A stretch of DNA of 63,934 bases, from assembly GCF_015594605.1 (NCBI RefSeq), contig NZ_JADNQT010000012.1, positions 1-63,934 of the forward strand, written 5' to 3'. Position 1 is the stretch's first letter. The number at the start of each line of letters is the position of its first letter. The translations under genes and the position numbers were made by a program. Origin of the DNA: Streptococcus sp. HF-1907 (lineage in GTDB: Bacteria; Bacillota; Bacilli; Lactobacillales; Streptococcaceae). The notes under the pieces were generated by a model that did not search any database, was not told the DNA's origin, and saw only the letters and a program-made list of their open reading frames with translations. Below, piece after piece: positions 47,930 through 58,463 of this stretch.

Positions 47930-48555
47930 GAGCGGTTAGCCACCTCATAGTAGGGCATGACAAGGTCAAAACCGTGAAGAAGTTCCTGCAAGAGGTCGTC
48001 TAATTCTTGACTTGCTGACATGGGAATATCGTATTTGACCAGTACTTTTCTGACGCTTCCTTCAGCAAGCGCCTTTTGTAGCGCTAGCCGATTAGCCTCT
48101 GTTCCAGCTTGACGATGACTGACACCATCTACTTGCACAAAATAATATAAAGGCTCTGCTATTGGCTGCGCCAAAACCTTTCCCTGCTTAGCAAGTGTCG
48201 TCTCTGACTTTTTACGCTCGATGAAGCTGACCTCGACACTGACACCAAAGTCATCCTTTTGACCGTAGAGGCGAATGGCTAGCGCGACATCATCAGGGGC
48301 GTCCGTAGGTTTATGATAGTAGGCCCAAAAATGCGGACGCCCAATCTGAGCTTGGTTAGCCCAGTTGCTGACGCGGTCCATCTCAAAGGGACTTAGACGC
48401 TTCTCCAATTCCTTAGCTAAAAGCGTAAAAGCCTGTCTCGCCTTTTGCCCTGAAGCCTTGAAAGTTTCCATTTCACTAGCAAGATTGCCTGCTTTTTCTG
48501 GCTTGATGTATTTCATGCCTTGATAGGCTAGATAATCGTTGAGTTCTTGATACAT
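47926..48555 (-). CDS. Conserved hypothetical protein (possibly HI_0552 family)
   Basis: 209 residues from ATG 48555, chosen because it follows GGAGGTCACT perfectly; 48567 is also in frame. The soluble protein has ASNLASEMETFKASGQ-like NLASEMETFKASGQKARQ near 23-40, RPHFWAYYHKP near 76 and LYYFVQVDGVSHR near 140. Similarity to the HI_0552 family is recalled, not verified. It overlaps the downstream phosphatase-fold gene (ATGA), which indicates one operon. Promoter TATAAT at 48574-48579. Confidence 0.7.
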   Translation of the reverse strand: MYQELNDYLAYQGMKYIKPEKAGNLASEMETFKASGQKARQAFTLLAKELEKRLSPFEMDRVSNWANQAQIGRPHFWAYYHKPTDAPDDVALAIRLYGQKDDFGVSVEVSFIERKKSETTLAKQGKVLAQPIAEPLYYFVQVDGVSHRQAGTEANRLALQKALAEGSVRKVLVKYDIPMSASQELDDLLQELLHGFDLVMPYYEVANRS

Positions 48556-48581
48556 AGTGACCTCCATAAATCCATTATAAC

Positions 48582-48602
48582 AAAAAAGCCCTTAGTGGGC
48601 TT
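48582..48602 (-). terminator. Terminator of the fab/acc operon
   Basis: On the reverse strand AAGCCC / GGGCTT with a 5-nt loop and six T, four bases after the accA stop. Confidence 0.85.
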
Positions 48603-48606
48603 AGGT

Positions 48607-49377
48607 TTAATATTTTCTAAATCGTTGGTAACGTTGTTCCAACAAGTCATCAATAGATAGTTGAGATAGCTTTTCCAACTCTTCGATTAAATTCGTTTTA
48701 ATCATGTCAACAATTTCACTTGAAAAGTAGCCATGTTCAGGAATGACCTTGTCAACGACTTGCATGTTAAGCAATTCACCTGCAGTAATTTTCATCAACT
48801 CTGCAGCTTCTGTTGCACGAGTACCGTCTTTCCAAAGGATTGACGCGAAGCCTTCTGGACTAAGAACAGCATACATGGTGTGCTCCAACATCCATACCTT
48901 GTCCGCCACTCCAAGCGCAAGCGCACCACCAGAACCACCTTCTCCGATGATAATGGCAATAATTGGCACCTTGAGGTCGCTCATTTCTAGCAAGTTACGA
49001 GCGATAGCTTCACCCTGCCCCCGCTCTTCAGCACCGACACCGGGATAAGCACCAGCAGTATTGATAAAGGTAATAACGGGACGACCAAACTTCTCAGCCT
49101 GTTTCATTAAGCGCAACGCCTTACGGTAACCCTCTGGATGAGGTTGCCCAAAATTACGATATAAATTATCTTGGAGATTTTTCCCCTTTTGAATGCCAAT
49201 GACAGTCACGGGACGACCTTGCAGACGGGCAATGCCACCGACAATAGCACCATCATCCGCAAATTGACGATCTCCATGCAACTCCATAAAATCGTCAAAA
49301 ATCAAATCCGCATAATCTAAGGTAGTCAAACGCCCTTGATCACGCGCTTCTTTTAAAATACGAGCGACATCACTCAT
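48607..49377 (-). CDS. accA: Acetyl-CoA carboxylase carboxyltransferase alpha subunit
   Basis: Crotonase-fold alpha subunit, 256 residues. [20 protein letters not shown] lies near 145-165, with [22 protein letters not shown] near 103-124. Together with AccD it transfers CO2 from carboxybiotin to acetyl-CoA, making malonyl-CoA. Last gene of the fab/acc cluster, overlapping accD by 4 bp (ATGA). Confidence 0.97.
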   Translation of the reverse strand: MSDVARILKEARDQGRLTTLDYADLIFDDFMELHGDRQFADDGAIVGGIARLQGRPVTVIGIQKGKNLQDNLYRNFGQPHPEGYRKALRLMKQAEKFGRPVITFINTAGAYPGVGAEERGQGEAIARNLLEMSDLKVPIIAIIIGEGGSGGALALGVADKVWMLEHTMYAVLSPEGFASILWKDGTRATEAAELMKITAGELLNMQVVDKVIPEHGYFSSEIVDMIKTNLIEELEKLSQLSIDDLLEQRYQRFRKY

Positions 49378-50240
49378 TTGACACCTCCATGAAATGCAAC
49401 TAGCTCTGCAATTGTATCACGCAAGTCTGTTCGTTTGACAATGACATCGACAAAGCCATGTTCCAACAAGAACTCAGCCTTTTGGAAATCTTCTGGCAAA
49501 TCCTCACGGACCGTTGTTTCAATAACGCGACGACCTGCAAAGCCAACCAAGGCCTGCGGTTCTGCTAGGATAATATCACCTTCCATAGCAAAACTTGCGG
49601 TTACTCCGCCAGTTGTCGGGTCAGTCAAGATTGTCAAATAGAAAAGATCTGCATTTGAATGACGCTTAACAGCAGCCGAGACTTTTGCCATCTGCATCAA
49701 GCTCATAATTCCCTCTTGCATACGGGCACCGCCAGAGGCTGTAAATATAACGACTGGCAGAGCTTTTTCAGTAGCAAGTTCGAATAAACGCGTCAGCTTT
49801 TCACCAACGACAGTCCCCATAGATGCCATGATAAAGTGTGAATCCATGATAGCAAGCGCAATTTCTTGCCCCTTAACCTTGGCAAGACCAGTCATAACTG
49901 CTTCGTCTAGACCAGTTTTTTCGCGAGTAGCCACCAATTTATCTACATATCCAGGAAATTTCAAAGGATTTTTGGTTTCAATACCTGTGAAAAGTTCTTC
50001 AAAACTGCCTTCATCCACCGTTAGGCAAAGACGCTCCTGAGCTGAAATACGGAAATTGTAAGAACAAGCTGGACAAATCTTAGCGGGGCCTAAGTCTTTT
50101 TGATAAATCATGTGCTTGCAAGCTGGACACTTGGCAAATAATTCATCTGGAACCTCTGGAACTTCACGTGGTTCAGTTTGCTTGAGAGATTTATTAGGAT
50201 TGATACGAATATACTTATCTTTTTTGCTAAATAAAGCCAT
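49374..50240 (-). CDS. accD: Acetyl-CoA carboxylase carboxyltransferase beta subunit
   Basis: 288 residues. The N-terminal zinc ribbon CPACKHMIY...CPACSYNF lies near residues 38-63. The crotonase-like domain contains [19 protein letters not shown] (near 165-183) and [13 protein letters not shown] (near 205). Partner of AccA. Sits between accC and accA. Confidence 0.97.
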   Translation of the reverse strand: MALFSKKDKYIRINPNKSLKQTEPREVPEVPDELFAKCPACKHMIYQKDLGPAKICPACSYNFRISAQERLCLTVDEGSFEELFTGIETKNPLKFPGYVDKLVATREKTGLDEAVMTGLAKVKGQEIALAIMDSHFIMASMGTVVGEKLTRLFELATEKALPVVIFTASGGARMQEGIMSLMQMAKVSAAVKRHSNADLFYLTILTDPTTGGVTASFAMEGDIILAEPQALVGFAGRRVIETTVREDLPEDFQKAEFLLEHGFVDVIVKRTDLRDTIAELVAFHGGVK

Positions 50241-50249
50241 TCTGTCCTC

Positions 50250-51620
50250 CTATTCTGCATCCTTCTGATATTGTGGCAAGAAGGTTTCCATCAAGAATGA
50301 AGTATCGTAATCACCAGCGATAACGTGTTGATCAGAAATCAAATCCATCTGAAAATCAGCGTTAGTGACAACACCATCAATATCCAGCTCATAAAGCGCA
50401 CGTTGCATTTTCATCAAGGCATCAAAACGATTTTCCCCATGAACAATAATCTTAGCGATCATTGAATCATAATAAGGCGGAATCGTATAGCCAGGGTAAA
50501 CAGCTGAATCCACACGCAAACCAACACCCCCACTTGGAAGGTAAAGATTACTAATCTTACCAGGGCTTGGCGCAAAGTTAAAGGCTGGATTTTCAGCATT
50601 GATACGGCATTCAATCGCATGCCCCGTCAAATGAATGTCATCCTGTGTGACAGGAAGAGCTTGCCCAGCAGCAATACGGATTTGCTCTTTGACAATATCA
50701 ACACCAGTCACAAATTCCGTAACAGGATGCTCCACCTGCACACGCGTATTCATTTCCATAAAGTAGAACTGACCACTGGCTTCGTCCAAAAGAAATTCAA
50801 TGGTACCAGCGTTTTCATAATTCACAGCCTTAGCTGCGCGAACTGCTGCATCACCAATCTTTTGACGGAGGGTTGTTCCGATAGCCACAGATGGACTTTC
50901 TTCAAGAACCTTTTGGTTATTACGTTGAAGAGAGCAATCACGTTCGCCAAGATGGATAATATTGCCATAGCTGTCGCCCAGAATCTGAACTTCGATATGG
51001 CGAGCAGGATAAATGACCTTCTCAATGTACATGGCACCGTTACCAAAAGCAGCTAGCGCCTCCTGAGAAGCTGATTCAAAGGCAGAAACCAAATCTTCAC
51101 GACGTTCGACCTTACGAATGCCTTTGCCACCGCCTCCAGCAGAGGCTTTGAGCATGACAGGGTAACCAATTTTCTCAGCTACTTCGAGAGCTTCATCGGC
51201 GGTCATGACTTCACCATCCGAACCAGGAATAACGGGAACATTGGCCTTAATCATTTCGGCGCGAGCATTGATTTTATCTCCCATCTTATCCATGACAGCC
51301 CCAGAAGGACCGATGAATTTAAGGTGCATTTCTTCACACATGGTAGCGAATTTTGAGTTTTCACTCAAGAAACCAAAACCAGGATGAATAGCTTCCGAAC
51401 CTGTTACAATAGCAGCTGACAAGACAGCACTCATATTGAGGTAAGAATCAGTTGACTTAGCAGGACCAACACAGATAGCCTCATCTGCTAAAATTGTGTG
51501 CAAGGATTCTTTGTCTGCTTCAGAATAGATGGCAACCGTAGAAATTCCCAATTCACGCGCTGCTCGAATAATCCGCACCGCAATTTCACCACGATTGGCA
51601 ATCAATAATTTTTTAAACAT
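50250..51620 (-). CDS. accC: Biotin carboxylase
   Basis: ATP-dependent carboxylase of the biotin on AccB. The 456-residue protein has IANRGEIAVRIIRAARELG (6-24), the ATP-grasp loop ASAGGGGKGIR (near 160-170), and MNTRVQVEHPVTE (near 285-297). Common to all bacterial AccC. 10 bp upstream of accD. Confidence 0.97.
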   Translation of the reverse strand: MFKKLLIANRGEIAVRIIRAARELGISTVAIYSEADKESLHTILADEAICVGPAKSTDSYLNMSAVLSAAIVTGSEAIHPGFGFLSENSKFATMCEEMHLKFIGPSGAVMDKMGDKINARAEMIKANVPVIPGSDGEVMTADEALEVAEKIGYPVMLKASAGGGGKGIRKVERREDLVSAFESASQEALAAFGNGAMYIEKVIYPARHIEVQILGDSYGNIIHLGERDCSLQRNNQKVLEESPSVAIGTTLRQKIGDAAVRAAKAVNYENAGTIEFLLDEASGQFYFMEMNTRVQVEHPVTEFVTGVDIVKEQIRIAAGQALPVTQDDIHLTGHAIECRINAENPAFNFAPSPGKISNLYLPSGGVGLRVDSAVYPGYTIPPYYDSMIAKIIVHGENRFDALMKMQRALYELDIDGVVTNADFQMDLISDQHVIAGDYDTSFLMETFLPQYQKDAE

Positions 51621-51656
51621 ATCTGACGCTTCTCTCCTTCTAAATAGTTCTCAGCC

Positions 51657-52079
51657 CTAGCTACCAAGTGCAAATGTTAGCGTTCCGCTAGCTGCCAATT
51701 TGCCATCCACTTCAGCTTTAGCTTCAACGACAGCAATGGTTCCACGACGTTTGACAAATTTAGCTGTCATGACTAACTGGTCCCCAGGAACAACTTGTTT
51801 CTTAAATTTAACCTTGTCCATACCAGCGTAGAAAACCAATTTCCCTTTGTTTTCTTCTTTTGATAGTTCCAAAACACCTGCGGTCTGTGCCAGAGCTTCC
51901 ATGATAAGGACGCCCGGCATGACTGGGTATTGCGGAAAATGACCTTGGAAAAATGGCTCATTGATTGTGACATTTTTAATGGCTACAATTTCATCTTCAG
52001 ACATTTCCAATACACGGTCCACCAAAAGCATTGGGTAACGATGTGGCAAAGCCTCTTTAATTGCATTTATATCGATCAT
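51657..52079 (-). CDS. fabZ: 3-hydroxyacyl-ACP dehydratase FabZ
   Basis: A 140-residue hot-dog-fold dehydratase. [11 protein letters not shown] (13-23) opens the protein; the catalytic loop [20 protein letters not shown] (near 47-66) has the His and Glu. No FabA is present; the isomerase FabM at 58479 makes cis-unsaturated acyl chains. Overlaps accB by 4 bp. Confidence 0.97.
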   Translation of the reverse strand: MIDINAIKEALPHRYPMLLVDRVLEMSEDEIVAIKNVTINEPFFQGHFPQYPVMPGVLIMEALAQTAGVLELSKEENKGKLVFYAGMDKVKFKKQVVPGDQLVMTAKFVKRRGTIAVVEAKAEVDGKLAASGTLTFALGS

Positions 52080-52531
52080 TTGATACGCACCAATCCTTTA
52101 CCATACTCAATAACTTCTTCATTCGAAACAAGAATTTCTGTAATGACGCCATCTCGTGGGGCAGGCACTTCATTCATGACTTTCATAGCCTCAATAATCA
52201 TCAAGGTTTGTCCTTTTTTCACACTATCACCCACAGAGACAAAAGCTGGCTTATCAGGCGACGGTGACAAGTAAGCCACACCCACAAGCGGACTTTCGAC
52301 AAGCTCACCTTCAGCCACTTCTGGCGTTTTTTCTTCTTCTGGAAGTATAGCTGGCGCTGGAATTTGCACTGGTTGTGTCTTTTCTACCGCGACTGGAGCT
52401 GGCGTTTGAGCTGGCGCCTTGGCTTCATTTTTACTGAAGCTCAATTCTTCACCAGCATTGCGATAAGAAAATTCACGAAGACTAGATTGGTCAAACTGAG
52501 CCATCAAGTCTTTAATTTCAGAAATATTCAT
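52076..52531 (-). CDS. accB: Biotin carboxyl carrier protein
   Basis: 151 residues from ATG 52531 (MNISEIKDL), chosen over an in-frame start at 52546 because GGGAGG sits eight bases before it. An N-terminal helix, a Pro/Ala-rich linker (about 40-85) and a biotinyl domain ending with [10 protein letters not shown] (biotin Lys near residue 117) and DGVITEI. Carries CO2 between AccC and AccAD. Confidence 0.96.
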   Translation of the reverse strand: MNISEIKDLMAQFDQSSLREFSYRNAGEELSFSKNEAKAPAQTPAPVAVEKTQPVQIPAPAILPEEEKTPEVAEGELVESPLVGVAYLSPSPDKPAFVSVGDSVKKGQTLMIIEAMKVMNEVPAPRDGVITEILVSNEEVIEYGKGLVRIK

Positions 52532-52533
52532 GC

Positions 52534-53766
52534 TTAGACCTCCCAACGTTTGAAGGCAACAACCGCATTATGACCACCAAAACCGAAAGTATTTGAGATA
52601 GCATATTCTACATCTGCTTCAAGCCCTTGTCCCATAATGACATTCGCTTCAATATCTTCAGACAATTCTTTTGTACCAGCAGTCATTGGAAGGTAGCTAT
52701 GACGAATAGCTTCGATAGTAGCAATTGCCTCAACCGCGCCAGCCGCACCAAGAAGGTGACCGGTAAATGATTTAGTTGAAGAAACTGGAACGTCTTTACC
52801 AAGAACAGAAACAATGGCCTTACTTTCACCTTTTTCATTAGCTTGTGTAGAGGTACCGTGTGCATTGACATAGCCGACTTGTGAAGGTTCAATACCAGCT
52901 TCCTTGATTGCCAACTTGATTGCTTTAGCCGCACCAGAACCGTCTGGAGTTGGTGTCGTCATGTGGTAGGCATCACAGTTGCCTCCGTAACCGACAATTT
53001 CAGCCAAGATATTGGCACCGCGTTTTTGAGCGTGTTCAAGACTTTCAAGGATAAGAACCCCCGCACCTTCACCCATGACAAAACCATTACGGTCCTTATC
53101 AAACGGAATAGCAGCGCGAGCTGGATCTTCTGTTGTTGACAAAGCAGTCAAGGCATTGAAACCACCGATACCAATTTTAGTGATTGAAGCTTCCGAACCA
53201 CCAGCCAAGATGACATCATGGTGACCGTATTTAATCTCACGGAAGGCTTCACCAATAGCATCATTTGCTGATGCACAAGCTGTTGTAATGGATTTACATA
53301 TCCCTTGAGCACCAATTTTAAGCGCAATATTTCCAGCTCCCATATTTGAAAGAGCTTTTGGAATGAACATTGGTTGGATACGTTTCATACCACGCTCATG
53401 CATACGGATAATTTGGTCTTCCAATTCTTGAAGACCACCGATACCAGATGACACGATAACACCAGTACGGTCACGATCAACAGTATCCATGTCTAAGTCA
53501 GCATTTTCAAGAGCATCCATGGCAGCATAGATGGCATACAAAGAATACATGTCCATACGATTTTTGTCTTTTTTGACAAAGTATTTATCAAATGGGAAAT
53601 CTTGAATTTCACCGGCATTTTTTACAGGAATTTCTGATGTATCAAATTTTGTGATTGGTTTAATACCGATACGACCATTTTCAAGGTTATTCCAGAATTC
53701 TTCTGGCGTGTTACCAATTGGGGAAGTCACTCCATAACCTGTGACGACTACACGATTAAATGACAT
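52534..53766 (-). CDS. fabF: 3-oxoacyl-ACP synthase II
   Basis: Elongating condensing enzyme, 410 residues. The catalytic triad is visible: Cys in TTACASAND (near 163), His in NAHGTSTQ (near 302) and His in TGHLLGAAGA (near 338). VVVTGYGVTSPIG is the family start. Two bp upstream of accB; 42 bp after fabG. Confidence 0.97.
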   Translation of the reverse strand: MSFNRVVVTGYGVTSPIGNTPEEFWNNLENGRIGIKPITKFDTSEIPVKNAGEIQDFPFDKYFVKKDKNRMDMYSLYAIYAAMDALENADLDMDTVDRDRTGVIVSSGIGGLQELEDQIIRMHERGMKRIQPMFIPKALSNMGAGNIALKIGAQGICKSITTACASANDAIGEAFREIKYGHHDVILAGGSEASITKIGIGGFNALTALSTTEDPARAAIPFDKDRNGFVMGEGAGVLILESLEHAQKRGANILAEIVGYGGNCDAYHMTTPTPDGSGAAKAIKLAIKEAGIEPSQVGYVNAHGTSTQANEKGESKAIVSVLGKDVPVSSTKSFTGHLLGAAGAVEAIATIEAIRHSYLPMTAGTKELSEDIEANVIMGQGLEADVEYAISNTFGFGGHNAVVAFKRWEV

Positions 53767-53808
53767 AATTGTCTCCTTTTTGCGGGATTTTTTCTTTCAA
53801 TAACTGTT

Positions 53809-54540
53809 TTACATTGACATGCCGCCATCAAGAGCGACAACTTGTCCTGTAAGGTATTCTTGTTGAGCAAGGAATGCAACCAAACTTGCAACCTCTTCTG
53901 GTTTACCAGCGCGCTTCATTGGAATTTGCGCTATCATGGCTTCTTTCATTTTTTCTGGAATAGCATCTGACATATCCGATTCAATCAAACCAGGGGCAAC
54001 CACATTGACACGAACGTTACGAGCTGCAACTTCACGTGCTACTGATTTGGTAAAACCAATCAGTCCTGCTTTGGAGGCAGCATAGTTAGCTTGACCAATA
54101 TTACCATTCAAACCAACAACACTTGAGATATTGATAATGGCTCCTTGACGCGCTTTAGTCATAGCTTTCAAGACTGATTGGGTCATGTTGAAGCTACCGA
54201 TTAAATTAATTTTAAGAACACGTTCAAAATCTTCCTCAGTCATCTTGAGCATCAATTTGTCATTAGTAATCCCAGCGTTATTAACAAGAATATCAATGCT
54301 ACCAAGCGTTTCTGTTGCCTCAGCAATCATACGCTTAGCATCTTCGTAGCTTGAAACATCACCAGAAATACCAACAGCTTTGACATCATAAGCTGCAAAT
54401 TCTGATAGCAATTCATCTGAAATCGCAGAGCGACCGTTTAAGACGATATTGGCACCCAGACGAGCAAATTCATGTGCAATGGCAAGACCAATGCCTCGTG
54501 TTGAACCAGTGATAAACACATTTTTATTTTGAATTTCCAT
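53809..54540 (-). CDS. fabG: 3-oxoacyl-ACP reductase
   Basis: A 243-residue NADPH-dependent SDR. The dinucleotide loop is TGSTRGIG (near 11-18), NNAGIT near 87, the catalytic Ser in NISSVVG (near 137) and YAASKAG (Tyr and Lys, near 151-157). Reduces 3-oxoacyl-ACP during elongation. 15 bp after fabD. Confidence 0.97.
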   Translation of the reverse strand: MEIQNKNVFITGSTRGIGLAIAHEFARLGANIVLNGRSAISDELLSEFAAYDVKAVGISGDVSSYEDAKRMIAEATETLGSIDILVNNAGITNDKLMLKMTEEDFERVLKINLIGSFNMTQSVLKAMTKARQGAIINISSVVGLNGNIGQANYAASKAGLIGFTKSVAREVAARNVRVNVVAPGLIESDMSDAIPEKMKEAMIAQIPMKRAGKPEEVASLVAFLAQQEYLTGQVVALDGGMSM

Positions 54541-54555
54541 GACTCTCCCCCTCTC

Positions 54556-55470
54556 TTAATTCAGTGCTTCAAAATCAGCTTTTGTTTCAACTGACAAGAC
54601 TGGAATTGTCTTATCAATCTTCTCGATAAAACCTGACAAGACTTTTCCCGGACCAATTTCAATAACATCAGTCATACCAAGTTCCTTCATTTTCTCAATA
54701 GAATCATCAAAACGAACGGGCTCCATGACTTGTCTAGCCAAGAGACTTTTGACATCAGATAAAGCCATCACGTCAGCTTCGGTATTGCCGATAAGCGGAC
54801 AAGAAAATTCTTTAAATGAAATCTTATCTAGCACTTCTGCCAAAGCTTGGCTAGCAGGCGCTAGCAAGGCTGTGTGAAAAGGACCTGAAACTTTCAAAGG
54901 AACCAAACGCTTGACACCAGCTTCTTTCAATAATTCAACTGCAGCATTAACTGCATCAACTTCACCACCAATGACCACTTGACCAGGTGTGTTGAAATTC
55001 GCAGGACTGACAATTCCCTTGTGAGATGCCTTTTGACAGGCTTCGTTGATAACATCTCGATTAGTAGTTAAAACGGCAACCATTTTCCCACTACCAGCAG
55101 GCGCAGCATTTTCCATCAGTTCACCACGTTTAACAACAAGGGCAACCGCATCTTCAAAAGCAAGAGCACCTGAGGCAACCAAAGCAGAATATTCTCCTAA
55201 TGAAAGCCCAGCTACCATGTCTGGCTTATAGCCTTTCGCAGCTAACAAGCGGTAAATAGCAACTGATGTTGTTAAAATAGCTGGCTGCGTATATTTGGTT
55301 TGATTAAGTTTTTCTTCATCATGATCAATCAGGTCACGTAAATCATAACCTAAAACACGACTAGCAGTATCAAAAGTTTCTTTTACAATAGGGTAGTTAT
55401 CATACAAATCCCTTACCATGCCAAGTTTTTGAGCACCTTGACCAGCAAATAAAAATGCAGTTTTTGTCAT
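54556..55470 (-). CDS. fabD: Malonyl-CoA:ACP transacylase
   Basis: 304 residues from ATG 55470 (MTKTAFLFAGQGAQ). Active-site Ser in GLSLGEYSAL (near 91-100), active-site His in VSGPFHTALL (near 199). An in-frame start at 55485 exists, but GGAGG before the chosen ATG decides. Lies between fabK and fabG. Confidence 0.96.
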   Translation of the reverse strand: MTKTAFLFAGQGAQKLGMVRDLYDNYPIVKETFDTASRVLGYDLRDLIDHDEEKLNQTKYTQPAILTTSVAIYRLLAAKGYKPDMVAGLSLGEYSALVASGALAFEDAVALVVKRGELMENAAPAGSGKMVAVLTTNRDVINEACQKASHKGIVSPANFNTPGQVVIGGEVDAVNAAVELLKEAGVKRLVPLKVSGPFHTALLAPASQALAEVLDKISFKEFSCPLIGNTEADVMALSDVKSLLARQVMEPVRFDDSIEKMKELGMTDVIEIGPGKVLSGFIEKIDKTIPVLSVETKADFEALN

Positions 55471-55537
55471 TCTATCCTCCAACACACTTGACCCTGTAAG
55501 CCAAGTCTTCGTTATTTACAGACTGGTAATCCTACAA

Positions 55538-56494
55538 TTAGTCAGCCCAGCGTTTTGCCTCAGCTAAGATAACATCACGCGCACCATAATATAAATCTTC
55601 CAAAATTTCTGCGCAGGTTTCTTCCTTACGAACAAGACCTGCAATTTGTCCTGCCATAACGGAACCATTAACAACATCACCGTCAACAACCGCATTACGA
55701 AGGGCACCAGCACCGAGTACTTCAATTTCTTCAGCTGATTTTTTACCTGCTAAGAAATCTTTTTCTGCTTGATTATATTGTGAAGCCAATTTATTTTTAA
55801 TAGCACGAACAGGGTGTCCAACAACTGAAGCTGATACCACTGTATCAATATCTTTGGCTTTCAAGATTTTATCTTTAAAGTTTTGGTGAGCATTTGACTC
55901 TTTGGCAACTACAAAGCGTGTCCCAACTTGAATAGCTTCCGCTCCAAGCATAAAGACCGCAGCTGCACCACGACCATCAGCAACACCACCAGCACCGATT
56001 ACTGGAATTGAAACAGCATCAACCACTTGACGAACAAGTGTCATTGTAGTCAACTTACCAATATGCCCACCAGCTTCCATACCTTCAGCGATAACAGCAT
56101 CTGCACCGAGTTTTTCCATACGTTTTGCAAGAGCAACACTTGGCACAACCGGAATGACAGTAATACCTGCTTCATGAAAACGTTCCATGTATTTCCCTGG
56201 ATTACCAGCTCCTGTTGTGACAACTTTAACACCTTCTTCAATCACAAGGTCAACAATATCATCAACAAACGGTGATAACAACATGATATTAACACCAAAA
56301 GGTTTGTCAGTGATTGACTTTACTCTGTCAATATTTGCTTTTACAACCTCTTTAGGGGCATTACCACCACCAATGATACCCAGACCACCAGCATTTGACA
56401 CAGCACCAGCCAAGTCACCATCAGCAACCCAAGCCATTCCACCTTGGAAAATTGGATATTTAATGTTCAATAATTTTGTAATACGACTTTTCAT
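55538..56494 (-). CDS. fabK: FMN-dependent enoyl-ACP reductase II
   Basis: A 318-residue TIM-barrel flavoprotein that replaces FabI in streptococci, giving triclosan resistance. YPIFQGGMAWVA (near 13-24), GLGIIGGGNAP (near 37), GMEAGGHIG (near 138) and VIGAGGVADGRG (near 165-176) are family motifs. It is the first gene after the internal FabT operator at 56524-56540. Confidence 0.95.
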   Translation of the reverse strand: MKSRITKLLNIKYPIFQGGMAWVADGDLAGAVSNAGGLGIIGGGNAPKEVVKANIDRVKSITDKPFGVNIMLLSPFVDDIVDLVIEEGVKVVTTGAGNPGKYMERFHEAGITVIPVVPSVALAKRMEKLGADAVIAEGMEAGGHIGKLTTMTLVRQVVDAVSIPVIGAGGVADGRGAAAVFMLGAEAIQVGTRFVVAKESNAHQNFKDKILKAKDIDTVVSASVVGHPVRAIKNKLASQYNQAEKDFLAGKKSAEEIEVLGAGALRNAVVDGDVVNGSVMAGQIAGLVRKEETCAEILEDLYYGARDVILAEAKRWAD

Positions 56495-56523
56495 TTGTAA
56501 CTTCCTAATATAATCTTGTTGAT

Positions 56524-56540
56524 AATTTGATAATCAAACT
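56524..56540. promoter_or_regulatory. FabT operator upstream of fabK
   Basis: AATTTGATAATCAAACT, a near-perfect palindrome (TTTGA-TAA-TCAAA) matching the FabT box known from streptococci. It overlaps a -35-like TTGATT (reverse strand) of a probable internal promoter with TATATT at about 56510. A 204-bp spacer separates acpP from fabK. Confidence 0.8.
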
Positions 56541-56698
56541 ATTAACATAAGAAGAAAGAGTGGGGTTCATTCTCTCAGAACTCACACCCACCCCGCAACG
56601 CAATGTTAATTATGACTAAAACCAATGGCTATCATCGTTCATTAACGATTGCGACATAGTTGGGTTCTAGTTTGAACCTCACACTTTCCCAAGTGTTC

Positions 56699-56923
56699 TT
56701 ATTTTGTTTTTTCTTCAACGTAAGCAACCAAGTCACCTACAGTATTGATACCTTCTTCAGTCTCGATTTGGATATCGAAAGCATCTTCGATTTCTGAAAT
56801 AACTTGGAAGACATCAAGTGAGTCTGCATCAAGTTCATCAAAAGTAGTTTCCAAAGTTACTTCTTCAGCTTCTTTACCAAGTTCTTCTACGATAATTTCT
56901 TGTACTTTTTCAAATACTGCCAT
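56699..56923 (-). CDS. acpP: Acyl carrier protein
   Basis: 74 acidic residues. The phosphopantetheine site is DADSLDVFQ (Ser near residue 35). Four-helix carrier for fatty-acid intermediates. Between fabH and fabK, with its own GGAGAC ribosome site. Confidence 0.96.
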   Translation of the reverse strand: MAVFEKVQEIIVEELGKEAEEVTLETTFDELDADSLDVFQVISEIEDAFDIQIETEEGINTVGDLVAYVEEKTK

Positions 56924-56979
56924 TTTTTGTCTCCTTAAAAATAAATATGTTTTATAAATGTGACAAGCACATGATATAA

Positions 56980-57951
56980 CTAAATTTTAACAATTAGACT
57001 GCCCCATGTCAAACCTCCGCCGAAACCAGCAAGTAAGACCGTCTGAGAACCGTCTAAATGAATTATCCCCTTGTCAACCGATTCCGACAATAAGATTGGA
57101 ATGCTAGCTGCGCTGGTATTGCCATAAGCCATCATATTAGCTAAAAATTTCTCACGGGGAATATCAATTTTTTTAGCCATCTTATCAAGAATCCGACTAT
57201 TAGCCTGATGCAATAACAGATAATCTAAATGTTCAACACCAATTTTTGAATCTTCAATAAGCTGGGCAATACTTTTTGAAACATCACGAATCGTAAAATC
57301 AAAAATAGCACGGCCATCCATCTTCAAAAACTTGTCGTCTGACATTTGATCTGAAAATGGCGATTGCAAGCCAACAACACCAGATGATAAACCACCACGG
57401 CTACCATCAGCATTCATGGATTCTGCTAAGAAATGTTGCTCACTTGTTGCTTCAATTAAGACACCTCCAGCACCATCGCCAAACAATACAGCTGTACGAC
57501 GGTCTGACCAATCCAAGGTCTTAGATAAGGTTTCTGCACCAATGACCATTCCTTTACGGTATTGCCCTGAAGCAATGAATTTTTCTGCCGTTGATAGAGC
57601 AAAAACAAATCCACTACAAGCTGCAGACAAATCAAAGACAAAGGCATTCTTAGCGCCAATCTTCGCTTGGACTCTAGCCGCTGTCGATGGCATCATAGAA
57701 TCAGGTGTGATTGTAGCTACAATGATAAAATCAATCTCATCTGCACCAATTCCAGACTTATCAAGCAATTGCTGAGCAACTTGACCAGCTAAATCAGAAG
57801 TCATTTCCGACTGGCTAATACGGCGTTGCTTAATACCTGTTCTCGAACTAATCCATTCGTCGTTGGTATCCATAATCGTCGATAAATCATCATTCGTAAT
57901 CACCTGTGAAGGAGCATAATGTGCAACTTGGCTAATCTTTGCAAATCCCAT
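56980..57951 (-). CDS. fabH: 3-oxoacyl-ACP synthase III
   Basis: Initiating condensing enzyme, 323 residues. Catalytic Cys in LSAACSGF (near 110-117), His in LLHQANSRI (near 246-254), and Asn in [10 protein letters not shown] (near 275-284). Starts chains from acetyl- or branched-CoA and malonyl-ACP. Its ATG overlaps the fabT TAA, so the two genes are coupled. Confidence 0.97.
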   Translation of the reverse strand: MGFAKISQVAHYAPSQVITNDDLSTIMDTNDEWISSRTGIKQRRISQSEMTSDLAGQVAQQLLDKSGIGADEIDFIIVATITPDSMMPSTAARVQAKIGAKNAFVFDLSAACSGFVFALSTAEKFIASGQYRKGMVIGAETLSKTLDWSDRRTAVLFGDGAGGVLIEATSEQHFLAESMNADGSRGGLSSGVVGLQSPFSDQMSDDKFLKMDGRAIFDFTIRDVSKSIAQLIEDSKIGVEHLDYLLLHQANSRILDKMAKKIDIPREKFLANMMAYGNTSAASIPILLSESVDKGIIHLDGSQTVLLAGFGGGLTWGSLIVKI

Positions 57952-58385
57952 TAAACAAGTTCCTCCAAAAATTGATGAAGATTGCTCAACCCACGTGTTA
58001 AAACATCAATATCCTCTTCGCATAAATCCTCTACAATGTGATCAACCATTGATTTATGGAATTTAGCATGAAGACGGTTAAGTAATCTACCTCGCTTCGT
58101 CAAACTTAAATGAACCACACGACGATCCAATTTTGAACGCGTTCGGACAACATAACCTTTTGTCTCGAGTTTATTGAGACTAGTCGTAACTGTCCCTAAT
58201 GTCAACATCAACTCACGAGCAACATCGCTGGGAGTTACATTAGGTTGTTTACCAATAATCTCGATTGTGTGCATTTCTTTCAAGGAAACATCACTAAATT
58301 GACTAGACTTTAAACTCATCTCCTCAATGATCATAATTCTATTAAAAATATCAACAAGATATTCGTTAATTTGACTATATTCCAA
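57951..58385 (-). CDS. fabT: Fatty-acid synthesis repressor FabT, TTG start
   Basis: A MarR-family repressor of the fab genes that responds to acyl-ACP. From a TTG at 58385 the protein reads (M)[17 protein letters not shown], the N-terminus I recall for streptococcal FabT, and has 144 residues. AGGGGTGAT lies 4-6 bases before the TTG. The ATG at 58415 would add ten residues absent from homologues, and that ATG overlaps the promoter/operator. The wHTH is at about 35-110 ([21 protein letters not shown]). Confidence 0.92.
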   Translation of the reverse strand: MEYSQINEYLVDIFNRIMIIEEMSLKSSQFSDVSLKEMHTIEIIGKQPNVTPSDVARELMLTLGTVTTSLNKLETKGYVVRTRSKLDRRVVHLSLTKRGRLLNRLHAKFHKSMVDHIVEDLCEEDIDVLTRGLSNLHQFLEELV

Positions 58386-58406
58386 GAAATCACCCCTCAT
58401 CATAAA

Positions 58407-58422
58407 CTTTGACAATCAAATT
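58407..58422. promoter_or_regulatory. FabT operator at the fabT promoter
   Basis: CTTTGACAATCAAATT, palindrome TTTGA-CAA-TCAAA. It lies immediately downstream of a TACAAT -10 (reverse strand, about 58423-58428) with TTGCGT 17 bp before that. This suits autorepression of fabT-fabH-acpP. Confidence 0.8.
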
Positions 58423-58463
58423 GTATCAGATGTCAAAGTTTTACGCAAGGGTTTTTAGGAAAT

